Source: Isoptericola cucumis | GTDB taxonomy: Bacteria > Actinomycetota > Actinomycetes > Actinomycetales > Cellulomonadaceae | Direction of reading: 5' to 3' | Assembly: GCF_014635665.1 (NCBI RefSeq) | Contig: NZ_BMDG01000006.1 | Span: forward strand, 235,180 to 299,179 | Length of the DNA: 64,000 bases | In this document: piece by piece, positions 24,674 to 33,599 of the stretch | Layout: every line of letters starts with the position of its first letter | Position numbering within the stretch: position 1 is the stretch's first letter | Made by a program: the position numbers and the translations under genes | Notes under the pieces: generated by a model | The model's database searches: none | Seen by the model: the letters and a program-made list of their open reading frames with translations, nothing else | Told to the model about the DNA's origin: nothing

Positions 24674-24679
24674 TAACCT
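24674..24679 (+). promoter_or_regulatory. -10 element (TAACCT) of prfB
   Basis: TAACCT ends 8 bases before the GTG chosen for prfB. Confidence 0.5.
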
Positions 24680-24687
24680 TGAGGATC

Positions 24688-25803
24688 GTGGCCACCATCG
24701 ACTTTCCCGCAGAGATCAAGGCGCTCCGCGCCACCCTCGAGTCCATCGAGGCCGTGAGCGACCCCACCGCGCTGCAGGCGAAGATCGCCGACCTGTCGGA
24801 GCAGGCCTCCGCCCCCGACCTGTGGGACGACCCGGACGCGGCGCAGAAGATCACGTCCGCACTGTCCACCACGCAGAACGAGCTCGAGCGGGTCGAGCGG
24901 CTGGGCCAGCGCATCGCCGACGTGGAGACGCTCGTCGAGATGGGCCTCGAGATGGACGACGAGGACACCCTCGTCGAGGCGGAGGCCGAGGTCGCCGCCA
25001 TCCGCAAGGACCTCGACCTGCTCGAGATCCGCACCCTGCTGGCCGGCGAGTACGACGCCCGCGAGGCCGTGGTGACCATCCGGGCCGGCGCGGGCGGCGT
25101 CGACGCCGCCGACTTCGCGGAGATGCTCATGCGCATGTACCTGCGCTGGGCGGAGCGTCACCACTACCCGACGAAGGTCATGGACACCTCCTACGCCGAG
25201 GAGGCGGGGCTGAAGTCCGCGACCTTCGAGGTGAACGCCCCCTATGCCTTCGGGCACCTGTCGGTCGAGGCCGGCACCCACCGTCTGGTGCGCATCTCGC
25301 CGTTCGACAACCAGGGCCGCCGCCAGACGTCGTTCGCCGCGGTCGAGGTGGTCCCGCTCATCGAGCAGACCGACTCCATCGAGATCCCGGAGTCGGACCT
25401 CAAGATCGACGTCTTCCGGTCGTCGGGCCCCGGCGGGCAGTCCGTGAACACCACCGACTCCGCCGTGCGCATGACCCACCTCCCGACCGGGACGGTGGTG
25501 TCGATGCAGAACGAGAAGTCGCAGATCCAGAACCGTGCCGCGGCCCTGCGCGTGATGCAGTCCCGCCTGCTGCTGATCCGTCAGCAGGAGGAGGCCGCGA
25601 AGAAGAAGGAGCTCGCCGGCGACATCAAGGCGAGCTGGGGCGACCAGATGCGCTCCTACGTCCTGCAGCCGTACCAGATGGTCAAGGACCTGCGCACCGA
25701 GCACGAGTCGGGCAACACGCAGGCCGTGTTCGACGGCGCGATCGACGACTTCATCGAGGCCGGGATCCGCTGGCGCCGCTCCGGCGGCGCCGACGCCTCC
25801 TGA
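24688..25803 (+). CDS. prfB: peptide chain release factor 2
   Basis: A 371-residue class I release factor recognising UGA/UAA. The anticodon-mimicking tripeptide SPF is present ([10 protein letters not shown]), and the catalytic GGQ loop is present ([17 protein letters not shown]). The gene is continuous: no in-frame UGA and no CTTTGA-type slippery site near codon 25, so the programmed frameshift that autoregulates RF2 in many bacteria is absent. An in-frame TTG three codons upstream is an alternative start. In many actinobacteria prfB precedes ftsE, as here. Confidence 0.96.
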   Translation: MATIDFPAEIKALRATLESIEAVSDPTALQAKIADLSEQASAPDLWDDPDAAQKITSALSTTQNELERVERLGQRIADVETLVEMGLEMDDEDTLVEAEAEVAAIRKDLDLLEIRTLLAGEYDAREAVVTIRAGAGGVDAADFAEMLMRMYLRWAERHHYPTKVMDTSYAEEAGLKSATFEVNAPYAFGHLSVEAGTHRLVRISPFDNQGRRQTSFAAVEVVPLIEQTDSIEIPESDLKIDVFRSSGPGGQSVNTTDSAVRMTHLPTGTVVSMQNEKSQIQNRAAALRVMQSRLLLIRQQEEAAKKKELAGDIKASWGDQMRSYVLQPYQMVKDLRTEHESGNTQAVFDGAIDDFIEAGIRWRRSGGADAS

Positions 25804-26042
25804 CGGCCGCCCCGCTCGCCCGAGGACAGGCGGGCCCGGCGGGGGCTGGTCCGGGGGCGAGTCCGAAGGTCCGGTCCAGGGCCTGATCGCGGCGCCGCCC
25901 GTTCCTCCGGGCAACGGCCCGACCGGCGACACTCCGGCGTGTCCTTCCCGTGACCCGGCCCGGGCGGTGCGACTCTCGGAAGCCGGACGACAGCGGCTCC
26001 CGGCCGTCGTCGTGCCGTCGACAGGGCAGGGGAGGGCACGTC

Positions 26043-27086
26043 GTGATCCGGTTCGAGAACGTCTCGAAGGTGTACGCCCGCGGGGCGAGGCCGGCGCTCG
26101 ACGACGTCTCGGTGGACGTCTCGCGCGGTGAGTTCGTCTTCCTCGTGGGGGCGTCCGGCTCGGGCAAGAGCACGTTCCTGCGCCTGGTGCTGCGCGAGGA
26201 GCGCCCCACGGGCGGGCGCGTGTACGTCGCGGGCCGCGACCTGTCGCGGCTGTCGAGCTGGAAGGTGCCGTCGCTGCGCCGCAGCATCGGGGTCGTCTTC
26301 CAGGACTTCCGCCTCCTGCCGAACAAGACCGTGCACGAGAACGTCGCGTTCGCGCTGCAGGTCATCGGCAAGCCGCGGCACACGATCTCCACGACGGTCC
26401 CCGAGGTGCTGGAGATGGTCGGGCTCGACGGCAAGGAGAAGCGGATGCCGCACGAGCTCTCCGGCGGGGAGCAGCAGCGGGTCGCGATCGCGCGCGCGTT
26501 CGTCAACCGGCCGCAGATCCTGCTGGCCGACGAGCCCACCGGCAACCTCGACCCCACCACCTCCCTCGGCATCATGCGCCTGCTGGACCGCATCAACCGC
26601 ACGGGCACCACCGTGGTCATGGCCACGCACGACGACGAGATCGTCAACGAGATGCGCAAGCGCGTCGTCGAGCTCTCCACGGGCTCCGTCGTGCGCGACG
26701 AGATCGACGCCGTCTACGGGCACCGCGAGTCGATCCTGCCCGCCGTCGGGCAGACGCCGGTGCTCGACGCCCCGGGCCGCGACGCGCCGGCCGTCGTGCA
26801 CCGCGTCCAGGTGACGCCCGAGCCGGCGGACCTCGAGGCCGAGCGGGCCGCGGAGGCCGCCGCCGCCCGTGCCGCCGAGTCCGGGGACCAGCAGCCCGCC
26901 GCGGCGCTGCCCGCAGCCCCCGCGGTGGAGGACCGGCCGGTGGACCAGCGGCCCGTCGCGCAGGCACCGGTGGAGCCGGTCGGGCCGCCCGCGGCGGACC
27001 GGGTGCCCGAACCCGGGTCGCCCGACGACGTGGTGCAGCAGGTGCTGCGTGAGCACGAGCGCGTCCGCGCCGGACGGGAGGCCTGA
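26043..27086 (+). CDS. ftsE: cell-division ABC transporter ATPase FtsE with long C-terminal extension
   Basis: A 347-residue ATPase. The first 230 residues are canonical FtsE: Walker [10 protein letters not shown] (36-44), [21 protein letters not shown], signature LSGGEQQR, and Walker [13 protein letters not shown] with MATHDDEIV. The remaining about 118 residues are an Ala/Pro/Glu/Val-rich, apparently disordered extension ending in [20 protein letters not shown]. FtsE is normally about 225 residues. FtsEX converts division-site ATP hydrolysis into activation of a periplasmic wall hydrolase, and the next two genes are ftsX and an EnvC-like hydrolase. The 239-base upstream gap shows no convincing feature. 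Confidence 0.95.
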   Translation: MIRFENVSKVYARGARPALDDVSVDVSRGEFVFLVGASGSGKSTFLRLVLREERPTGGRVYVAGRDLSRLSSWKVPSLRRSIGVVFQDFRLLPNKTVHENVAFALQVIGKPRHTISTTVPEVLEMVGLDGKEKRMPHELSGGEQQRVAIARAFVNRPQILLADEPTGNLDPTTSLGIMRLLDRINRTGTTVVMATHDDEIVNEMRKRVVELSTGSVVRDEIDAVYGHRESILPAVGQTPVLDAPGRDAPAVVHRVQVTPEPADLEAERAAEAAAARAAESGDQQPAAALPAAPAVEDRPVDQRPVAQAPVEPVGPPAADRVPEPGSPDDVVQQVLREHERVRAGREA

Positions 27087-27088
27087 GC

Positions 27089-28000
27089 GTGCGGCTGCAG
27101 TTCGTCCTCACCGAGGTCCTCAACGGCCTGCGACGCAACCTCTCCATGGTCGTGTCGGTCATCCTCGTGACGTTCGTGTCCCTCACGTTCGTCGGGGCGG
27201 CCGCGCTGATGCAGACGCAGGTCGACAAGCTCAAGGGCGACTGGTACGACCTGGTCGAGGTCTCGGTCTTCCTGTGCCCGGACGGCTCGACGGCCCCGAC
27301 CTGCGCGGAGGGCGAGGCGACCGAGGAGCAGATCGCCGAGCTCGAGCAGGTCATCGACACCGAGCTGTCGACCGTCGTCGAGCAGACCTACTTCGAGTCC
27401 AAGGCCGACGCCTTCGGGGCGTTCACGGAGCTGTACCCGGACGGCTACCAGGGCACGCAGCTCACCGCGGACGACATGCAGGCGTCGTTCCGGCTCAAGC
27501 TCGTCGACCCGGAGCAGTACCAGGTGGTCGACGACGTGCTCGAGGGCAGGGCGGGCGTCGAGGTCGTGGAGGACCAGCGGGCCGTGTTCGAGCCGCTCTT
27601 CGTCGCGCTCGGCCGCGCCTCCATGCTGGCGGCCGGGCTGGCGGGCGTGATGCTGCTCGCGGCCGTCCTGCTCATCACGACGACGATCCGCCTGTCCGCC
27701 GTCTCGCGCCGCCGCGAGACGGGGATCATGCGCCTCGTGGGGGCGTCGAACCTCTTCGTGCAGCTGCCGTTCATGCTCGAGGGCGCGATCGCCGCGCTGA
27801 TCGGGGCGCTCCTCGCGGTCGGCGGGCTGTGGTTGGCGGTGCAGTACCTGGTCCTGGACTGGCTCCAGGACGCGGTGGACTGGGTCGCCTATGTCGACGT
27901 GGGCGACGTGCTGGCGGTCGCGCCGTTGCTCATCGGCATCGCCGTGCTCCTGGCGGTGGTGTCGTCGGTGGTCACTCTGAACCGGTACACGAGGGTGTGA
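27089..28000 (+). CDS. ftsX: cell-division protein FtsX
   Basis: A 303-residue membrane component of FtsEX. The FtsX architecture is visible: an N-terminal cytoplasmic LNGLRRNLSMVVSVILVTFV helix, a large extracellular loop at about 45-170 (with two cysteines, CPDGSTAPTC) that would contact the hydrolase, then three further membrane helices with the conserved SRRRETGIMRLVGASNLFVQLPF cytoplasmic stretch. It starts 3 bases after ftsE, and the hydrolase follows after 5 bases. Confidence 0.95.
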   Translation: MRLQFVLTEVLNGLRRNLSMVVSVILVTFVSLTFVGAAALMQTQVDKLKGDWYDLVEVSVFLCPDGSTAPTCAEGEATEEQIAELEQVIDTELSTVVEQTYFESKADAFGAFTELYPDGYQGTQLTADDMQASFRLKLVDPEQYQVVDDVLEGRAGVEVVEDQRAVFEPLFVALGRASMLAAGLAGVMLLAAVLLITTTIRLSAVSRRRETGIMRLVGASNLFVQLPFMLEGAIAALIGALLAVGGLWLAVQYLVLDWLQDAVDWVAYVDVGDVLAVAPLLIGIAVLLAVVSSVVTLNRYTRV

Positions 28001-28004
28001 GGAC

Positions 28005-29456
28005 GTGCAGTCGAGATCATCGAGCACCAGCCGCCGGACGCGCCTGATCGGCGCGCTCCTCGCCGTCGGGCTGGTCCTGAGCGGCGCCACGGCCGCGGGG
28101 GCGGACGACATCGACGACCGCCGGGCGGCCGCCGAGGCCGAGCAGCGCCAGAAGGAGCGCGAGCGGGACGACCTGTCCCACGAGCTGGAGGACACCAACG
28201 CCAAGTACCGGGAGGCGGTGCTCGACCTCAACGAGGTGGAGGGGCGCCTGCCCGTGGCGCAGGCGGAGCTGGCGGCGGCGCAGGCGGCGCTCGAGGAGGC
28301 GCGCCGCAAGGCCGCGATCCTCGCGCAGCGGCTGGCCGACGCGGAGGCCGAGGAGGCCGCCGTGTCCGAGCAGATCGAGGCCGGCGCGGGGAAGGTCGAC
28401 TCGGCGCGGGCCGACGTCGTCGAGATGGCGCGGCAGGCGTACCGCAACGGCGACGACCCGAGCACGATCGGCATCGTCACCGGGGCGCAGACCACCGAGG
28501 AGTTCCTCGAGGAGTTCGCGGTCTCGTCGTCGGCCGCGCGCAGCCAGGCGCGCACGCTCACGCAGCTGCAGGACGCGGAGGCGGTGGCCCGCAACCAGCA
28601 GGCCCGCCTCGACGCCATCCGGGAGACGGTGGCGGCGCTCAAGCGCGAGGCGGACGCGAACGTGGTCGCCGCCGAGAAGGCGGAGCGCCAGGCGCAGGAC
28701 CGCAAGGCCGAGGTCGAGCGGCTCATCAGCAAGCAGCGGAAGCTCAAGGCCTCGATCGCGGCGCAGAAGGAGAACGCGCTCGCCGAGCTCAAGGCCAACG
28801 AGCAGGCCCAGGCGCAGCTCGAGTCGAAGATCAAGGACATCATCGCGAAGCAGAAGGCGCGGGACGCGCGCCTCGAGGAGCAGCGGCGCAAGGCCGAGGC
28901 GGAGGCGCGGCGCCAGGCCGCGCAGAACGACTCGTCCGGCTCCGGCGGCAGCTCGGGCGGTGGCTCCGGCGGTGGCTCCGGCGGTGGCTCCGGCGGCGGA
29001 GGCGGCTCCGGCGGCGGCGGTGGCGGTGGCGGTGGCGGCGGGTCGTCCTCAGGGTCGTTCTTCGGGTGGCCGACCGACTACCACGTGGTCACCAGCTCGT
29101 ACGGCATGCGGTTCCACCCGACGCTGCACTACTGGCGGCTGCACGCCGGCACGGACATCCGCACGTACTGCGGCACGCCGATCTACGCCGCGCAGAGCGG
29201 CTACGTCGAGCAGGCGTACTACGGCAGCGGGCCCGGCAACAACGTGCTCGTCAACCACGGCACCTACCAGGGCGACAACGTGATGTCGCGCTACCTGCAC
29301 CTGACGTACGACACCGTGAGCGTGGGGGAGTACGTCGGCAAGGGCGAGGTCATCGGCTACTCCGGCTCGACCGGGAGCTCGTCGGCCTGCCACCTCCACT
29401 TCGAGGTGTACGTCAACGGCAGCACCACCGACCCGATGAGCGGCTGGCTGAACTGA
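28005..29456 (+). CDS. EnvC-like secreted M23 peptidoglycan hydrolase
   Basis: A 483-residue exported protein: signal peptide (about 1-33), two long coiled-coil stretches at about 35-125 and 180-305, a Gly/Ser linker of about 40 residues (308-350, nearly all glycine), and an M23/LytM domain. Zinc ligands are present: His380 and Asp384 (HAGTD) and His465 of CHLHFEV, with His463 next to it, so the domain should be catalytically active. The coiled-coil plus LytM layout matches EnvC and related FtsEX-controlled hydrolases. Its place directly after ftsX supports FtsEX activation, an inference. Confidence 0.92.
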   Translation: MQSRSSSTSRRTRLIGALLAVGLVLSGATAAGADDIDDRRAAAEAEQRQKERERDDLSHELEDTNAKYREAVLDLNEVEGRLPVAQAELAAAQAALEEARRKAAILAQRLADAEAEEAAVSEQIEAGAGKVDSARADVVEMARQAYRNGDDPSTIGIVTGAQTTEEFLEEFAVSSSAARSQARTLTQLQDAEAVARNQQARLDAIRETVAALKREADANVVAAEKAERQAQDRKAEVERLISKQRKLKASIAAQKENALAELKANEQAQAQLESKIKDIIAKQKARDARLEEQRRKAEAEARRQAAQNDSSGSGGSSGGGSGGGSGGGSGGGGGSGGGGGGGGGGGSSSGSFFGWPTDYHVVTSSYGMRFHPTLHYWRLHAGTDIRTYCGTPIYAAQSGYVEQAYYGSGPGNNVLVNHGTYQGDNVMSRYLHLTYDTVSVGEYVGKGEVIGYSGSTGSSSACHLHFEVYVNGSTTDPMSGWLN

Positions 29457-29485
29457 AAAGTCCTGGCTCCGGCCGGAGGCTCCCG

Positions 29486-29491
29486 TATCCT
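29486..29491 (+). promoter_or_regulatory. -10 element (TATCCT) of smpB
   Basis: TATCCT lies about 40 bases before the smpB GTG, leaving room for a leader containing a GGGAGGAGG ribosome site, so smpB can be expressed independently of the ftsEX operon. Confidence 0.45.
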
Positions 29492-29529
29492 GGGACGTCG
29501 CGAGACCGCGAACCCGGGAGGAGGAGACC

Positions 29530-30030
29530 GTGTCCAACAAGGCCAAGGGTGCCAAGAAGAAGGCGTCCGACCCGCGCACGATCGTGGCGAACAACAAGAA
29601 GGCGCGCCACGACTTCGTGATCGAGGACGTCGTCGAGGCCGGGCTCGTCCTGTCGGGCACGGAGGTCAAGGCCCTGCGCATGGGGCGGGCCTCGCTCACG
29701 GACGGCTATGCCGCCATCGACCACGGCGAGGCGTGGCTGGAGCACGTGCACATCCCGGAGTACTTCCAGGGCACGTGGAACAACCACGCGCCGCGGCGGC
29801 GGCGCAAGCTGCTGCTGCACCGCGACGAGATCACGCGCCTGCAGTCCAAGGTCCAGGAGAAGGGGCACACGCTGGTCCCGCTGAGCCTGTACTTCCTCGA
29901 CGGGCGGGCCAAGGTCGAGATCGCGCTGGCCCGCGGCAAGAAGGAGTACGACAAGCGACAGACCCTGCGCGAGAAGCAGGACCTGCGCGAGGCGCAGCGC
30001 GCCGTCCGCCACCGCGAGATGCTGAGCTGA
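29530..30030 (+). CDS. smpB: SsrA-binding protein SmpB
   Basis: A 166-residue RNA-binding protein that delivers tmRNA to stalled ribosomes. Family landmarks are [30 protein letters not shown] cut across the N-terminal barrel, [24 protein letters not shown], and a basic C-terminal tail ([13 protein letters not shown]) that enters the mRNA channel. A strong ribosome site precedes the GTG. Its partner ssrA lies 121 bases downstream. Confidence 0.97.
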   Translation: MSNKAKGAKKKASDPRTIVANNKKARHDFVIEDVVEAGLVLSGTEVKALRMGRASLTDGYAAIDHGEAWLEHVHIPEYFQGTWNNHAPRRRRKLLLHRDEITRLQSKVQEKGHTLVPLSLYFLDGRAKVEIALARGKKEYDKRQTLREKQDLREAQRAVRHREMLS

Positions 30031-30103
30031 CGCGAGGGCGCACGGACGCGATCCGGCCGACCGCCACGGCGGAATAGGTTCGCACCTCGGGCGGTTGACG
30101 CAC

Positions 30104-30109
30104 TACGAT
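30104..30109 (+). promoter_or_regulatory. candidate -10 (TACGAT) for ssrA
   Basis: TACGAT lies 42 bases before the mature 5' end of tmRNA, so the precursor would carry a short 5' leader. A well-spaced -35 was not found. Confidence 0.35.
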
Positions 30110-30151
30110 GGACACGTCGGTGCGCGAGCGCCGGCAGTTGACAACACCACA

Positions 30152-30519
30152 GGGGCTGATCGGTTTCGACGGTGGTCGTGCTTCGTGGAGAAGCGGGCCG
30201 AGGATGCAGGCTCATCTCGTTAACGACTTGCCTGCACATCTATAGGTGCCGATAACAAGCGCACCGACTTCGCACTCGCCGCCTGAGCGAGTCCTGAAGT
30301 CCGTCGGCCCGGGGATGCTCTCGCCCCGGTCGCCGGCGTCGACTAGAGAGCCACTGCTCGTAGCCTCCGTCATCGGGGCTCCGGGGACTTCTAGATGACT
30401 GGGCCCGTCCGCACCTTGTCTGCGTGAGTGCGGGGGCCGAGAAAAGCACAGCAGACTGCGCCCGGAGAAGTACACGAAAAGCGTCACCGGACCCGGGTTC
30501 GATTCCCGGCAGCTCCACC
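30152..30519 (+). ncRNA. ssrA: transfer-messenger RNA (tmRNA)
   Basis: The tRNA-like ends are clear. GGGGCTG at 30152-30158 pairs with CAGCTCC at 30510-30516, the T arm is CCGGGTTCGATTCCCGG, and GATCGGTTTCGACGG follows the 5' acceptor as in other tmRNAs. The tag reading frame is 30248-30286, encoding ADNKRTDFALAA then TGA, ending in the LAA degron recognised by proteases. The genome has ACCC rather than ACCA at the 3' end, so the last A must be added after processing. It rescues ribosomes stalled on mRNAs lacking a stop codon, together with SmpB upstream. Confidence 0.97.
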
Positions 30520-30523
30520 CCTG

Positions 30524-30567
30524 CGACGAAGGCCCCGCCGGCCCACCAGCCGGCGGGGCCTTCGTCG
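30524..30567 (+). terminator. strong hairpin terminator of ssrA
   Basis: A perfect 19-bp stem (30524-30542 with 30549-30567) closed by a CCACCA loop, 4 bases after the tmRNA 3' end. A short T-rich stretch (GGGGTTTCG) follows. Confidence 0.8.
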
Positions 30568-30583
30568 TGCGCAGGGGTTTCGT

Positions 30584-30589
30584 TAGGGT
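30584..30589 (+). promoter_or_regulatory. -10 element (TAGGGT) of the cytoplasmic hexosaminidase gene
   Basis: TAGGGT ends 7 bases before the ATG of the hexosaminidase. Confidence 0.5.
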
Positions 30590-30596
30590 GGCTTCC

Positions 30597-32432
30597 ATGT
30601 TCGACCGCACCCTCGGGCTGGTGCCCGCACCCGTGACCTCGACACGCGACGACGGCGTCGTCGTGATCGTCGACCGGGCCGCGGTCGCCGCGTCCCCGGC
30701 CCTCGCGCCGGCGGCACGCTGGTGGCGGCGCGTCACCGAGGAGGCGTTCGGCGTCGACCTCGTCCCGGTGCGCGTCGACGGGGTGCTCGACGACGCGGCC
30801 GACGTCTCGCTCACCGTCGACAGGGCCCTGCCCGCGGGCGGGTACCGGCTCGTCGTGGGCGATCCGGTGGGGCGCGTCCGGGTCGCCGCGGCCGACCTGG
30901 ACGGGGCGCACGCGGCGGTACAGACCCTGCGCCAGCTCGCCGGCCCGGCCGCGTACCGGCGCGGCGCCGTCGGCGGCCCCCTGCGCCTGCCCGCCTGCAC
31001 GGTCTCGGACGCCCCGCGCCACGGCTGGCGCGGCGTCATGCTCGACGTCTCCCGGCACTTCCTGCCGAAGGCCGACGTGCTGCGCTTCGTCGACCTGGCG
31101 GCGGCGCACCGGCTCAACGTGGTCCAGCTGCACCTGAACGACGACCAGGGCTGGCGGTTCGAGTCGCGCCGCTACCCGCGGCTCACCGAGGTCGGGTCGT
31201 GGCGGACGTCCTCGACCGTCGGCACCTGGCGTACCGGGAGCCGCGACGGGCGCCCGCACGGCGGGTTCTACACGCGCGACGACCTGCGGGAGATCGTCGC
31301 CCATGCGCGCGAGCGCGGCGTGACGGTGGTGCCGGAGATCGACGTCCCCGGGCACGTGCAGGCGGTGCTCGCCGCCTACCCGCACCTCGCGGCACGGCCC
31401 GGCGAGCACGAGGTCCGCACCACGTGGGGCATCAGCGACGACGTGCTCGCGCCCACGGACGAGGCCGTGGAGTTCTTCCGCGACGTCCTCGACGAGGTGT
31501 GCGAGGTCTTCGACTCGCCCTTCGTGGGCATCGGCGGCGACGAGGTGCCCACGACGGCGTGGCGGGCGCGCCCCGACCTGGTCGAGCGGGCCGCCGCGCT
31601 GGGCTACCGGACACCGGAAGGCGCCGGTGACGTGGCCCGCCTGCACGGCTGGTTCCTCGGGCAGCTGGCCCGCCACCTGGGCTCGCGCGGGCGCCGCGCC
31701 GTCGTGTGGGACGAGGGCTTCGGGCCCGACCTGCCGCTCGACGCCGTCGTCACGTGCTGGCGGGGCTGGTCCGTGGCGGCCGACGCGCTCGCCGCCGGGC
31801 ACGACGTCGTCCTCGCGCCCGAGCAGGTCACCTACCTCGACCACCGCGCCGGCGACGGGCCCGACGAGCCGATCCCCGTCGGGTTCCTGCGCACCGTGGA
31901 GGACGTGTACGCGTTCGAGCCGCTGCCGGAGGCGTTCCGGGCGACCCGGCCGGACCTCGACGGCCCGGGGGCGGGCCGGGTCCTCGGGGGCCAGGCGCAG
32001 GTCTGGGCCGAGCACCTGGACTCGGTGCGCCGCGTCGACTACGCGACCTACCCGCGGCTGTCGGCGTTCGCCGAGGTCGTGTGGTCCCCGGAGCCGGACG
32101 GTGGGCGCGAGCCGGGGACCGCCGCGTCGGCGGAGTTCCTGGAGCGGCTGCGCACGGCCCACCTGCCCCGGCTCGACGCTTTCGGGGTGGAGTACCGGCC
32201 CCTGTCGGGGCCGCTGCCGTGGCAGCGCCGGCCGGGGGTCGCCGGGTATCCCCGGGACCTCGACGCCGAGCGGGCGGCCGGGGGCTGGGCCGGCGTCGGC
32301 GGGTGGGTCGAGGGACGTGCGGGCGCGGAGCCCGGCGGTCAGCGGCCGGCGGGTACCGGCGTGGCCGGCGCGTCGTCGGGGGCGTCGTCCGACGCGGCCG
32401 TGTCGTCCGGACCGTCGCCGGACGGGCCGTAG
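30597..32432 (+). CDS. family 20 beta-N-acetylhexosaminidase, cytoplasmic
   Basis: A 611-residue GH20 enzyme removing terminal GlcNAc/GalNAc residues. An N-terminal GH20b domain (about 8-135) precedes the TIM barrel beginning at HGWRGVMLDVSRHF (142-155). The barrel includes VVPEIDVPGHVQAVLAAYPHL and the catalytic pair Asp315-Glu316 in GIGGDEVP. The C-terminal barrel part has GGQAQVWAEHL. No signal peptide is present, so it probably acts on imported oligosaccharides. The last about 60 residues are a Gly/Ala/Ser tail whose coding region overlaps the convergent DUF4349 gene by 94 bases. It fits with the amino-sugar transport genes downstream. Confidence 0.93.
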   Translation: MFDRTLGLVPAPVTSTRDDGVVVIVDRAAVAASPALAPAARWWRRVTEEAFGVDLVPVRVDGVLDDAADVSLTVDRALPAGGYRLVVGDPVGRVRVAAADLDGAHAAVQTLRQLAGPAAYRRGAVGGPLRLPACTVSDAPRHGWRGVMLDVSRHFLPKADVLRFVDLAAAHRLNVVQLHLNDDQGWRFESRRYPRLTEVGSWRTSSTVGTWRTGSRDGRPHGGFYTRDDLREIVAHARERGVTVVPEIDVPGHVQAVLAAYPHLAARPGEHEVRTTWGISDDVLAPTDEAVEFFRDVLDEVCEVFDSPFVGIGGDEVPTTAWRARPDLVERAAALGYRTPEGAGDVARLHGWFLGQLARHLGSRGRRAVVWDEGFGPDLPLDAVVTCWRGWSVAADALAAGHDVVLAPEQVTYLDHRAGDGPDEPIPVGFLRTVEDVYAFEPLPEAFRATRPDLDGPGAGRVLGGQAQVWAEHLDSVRRVDYATYPRLSAFAEVVWSPEPDGGREPGTAASAEFLERLRTAHLPRLDAFGVEYRPLSGPLPWQRRPGVAGYPRDLDAERAAGGWAGVGGWVEGRAGAEPGGQRPAGTGVAGASSGASSDAAVSSGPSPDGP

Positions 32433-33379
32433 CCCGGCCCGTCGTCGGGGCCCGCGCCGCCGGCCGGTCCCTGCCCGCCTGCGGCCTGGGACGAGCGAGA
32501 ACGGCGCCACCAGCGGTACCCGAGGTAGCCCACGCCCACGAGCGCGAGCCACGGCAGCACCACCCCGAGCACGAGGACGAGGGTGGACAGCGTGGTGACC
32601 AGGGCGTCCCAGCCGGACGCCAGGCCGCCCAGGAAGCCGCCGCGGGACTGCGCGACCGCGACCGGCTCGGAGACGAGCTCGACGTCGAGCGTCGACATGG
32701 CGACCTGGTCGGCGAGGCGCTGCCGCTGCGCGGTGAGGGAGTCGAGCTCCGCCTGGCGCTCGGAGAGCTCCTGCTCGACCTCGAGCAGGTCGCCGGTGCT
32801 GGCGGCGTCCGCCATGAGCTCGCGCAGGCGGCCCGTGGAGGTGTTCAGGGCCGCGATCCGGGCGTCGAGGTCCTGGGCCTCGCCGGTGACGTCGACGCTG
32901 TCCTGCTGCACGTCCTGGACGTCGCCGATGCCGTCGAGGGCCTCGACGGCGCTGGTCATCCGGTCGGAGGGGATGCGGAAGGTCATGCTGGCCGAGCCGG
33001 GCTCGTCGGCGCCGCCCGCCGACTCGCTACGGCGCTCGACCCGGCCTCCCGCCTGCTCGACGAGCCGGGCGAGCTCGGCGGCGGCGGCGGACGGGTCGTC
33101 CACGACGACCGTCGCGTGGCCGGTCGTGATGATCTCCCGGTCATCGGTCGCCGCGGTGCCCTCGGACGCGGCCTCGCCCAGGGCGGCCCCCTCGTCGGCC
33201 ACCTCGCCGCCCGCGTCCTCGACCGCACCCGCGGACGTCTCGCCGGCCCTCGAGGAGCCCGAGGAGCCCTCGCCCGCGCCGGGGCCCGAGCAGGCGGCGA
33301 GCACGAGGACGAGCGGTGCGCAGAGCCAGGCGAGGGGGGCGGCGCGGCGCGTCCCTGCGCGGCGGGCGGTCGTCGACAT
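32339..33379 (-). CDS. DUF4349 membrane lipoprotein
   Basis: A 346-residue envelope protein. The N-terminus has a lipoprotein signal with lipobox LAAC (Cys about residue 30), followed by a Ser/Glu/Gly-rich low-complexity stretch. The DUF4349 domain (about 80-245) includes a coiled-coil (GDLLEVEQELSERQAELDSL). A membrane helix lies at about 255-285, and an acidic Pro/Asp C-terminal tail should be cytoplasmic. The molecular function of DUF4349 is unknown. The start at 33379 is chosen because it places the lipoprotein signal correctly. The 3' end overlaps the convergent hexosaminidase gene. Confidence 0.85.
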   Translation of the reverse strand: MSTTARRAGTRRAAPLAWLCAPLVLVLAACSGPGAGEGSSGSSRAGETSAGAVEDAGGEVADEGAALGEAASEGTAATDDREIITTGHATVVVDDPSAAAAELARLVEQAGGRVERRSESAGGADEPGSASMTFRIPSDRMTSAVEALDGIGDVQDVQQDSVDVTGEAQDLDARIAALNTSTGRLRELMADAASTGDLLEVEQELSERQAELDSLTAQRQRLADQVAMSTLDVELVSEPVAVAQSRGGFLGGLASGWDALVTTLSTLVLVLGVVLPWLALVGVGYLGYRWWRRSRSSQAAGGQGPAGGAGPDDGPGYGPSGDGPDDTAASDDAPDDAPATPVPAGR

Positions 33380-33576
33380 GGCCACGAGCGTACGGCGCGG
33401 AGCCCGTCGTCCCAGGTCGTGAGGGTGCATCGTGACAAGACCGTGCCGAGACCGTGACCTTGGCGCGCGGCGTGCGCCGGGACCACTACCCGCAGGCTGC
33501 TCACCGCGCCCGCCGAGGGCGCCGCGCGGGGGTCACGATCACGTAACGAAGGCCGATCGGATTGGACACCCCGACA

Positions 33577-33595
33577 GTTAAGACGCTGTACTAAC
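33577..33595 (+). promoter_or_regulatory. possible ROK-regulator operator
   Basis: GTTA and TAAC arms separated by 11 bases lie within an AT-rich patch directly before the ROK regulator ATG and overlap its candidate -10. Autoregulation is plausible; the arms are short, so this is tentative. Confidence 0.3.
33589..33594 (+). promoter_or_regulatory. candidate -10 (TACTAA) of the ROK regulator gene
   Basis: TACTAA lies 5 bases before the ATG in the most AT-rich patch of the region. It deviates from TANNNT at the last base. Confidence 0.35.
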
Positions 33596-33599
33596 AAAC

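Noticed and set aside
24688..24790. Programmed frameshift in prfB
   Set aside because: The RF2 frame is uninterrupted and lacks an early in-frame UGA.
30138..30143. TTGACA as -35 of ssrA
   Set aside because: It lies only 9 bases before the mature tmRNA 5' end, so a matching -10 would fall inside the RNA.
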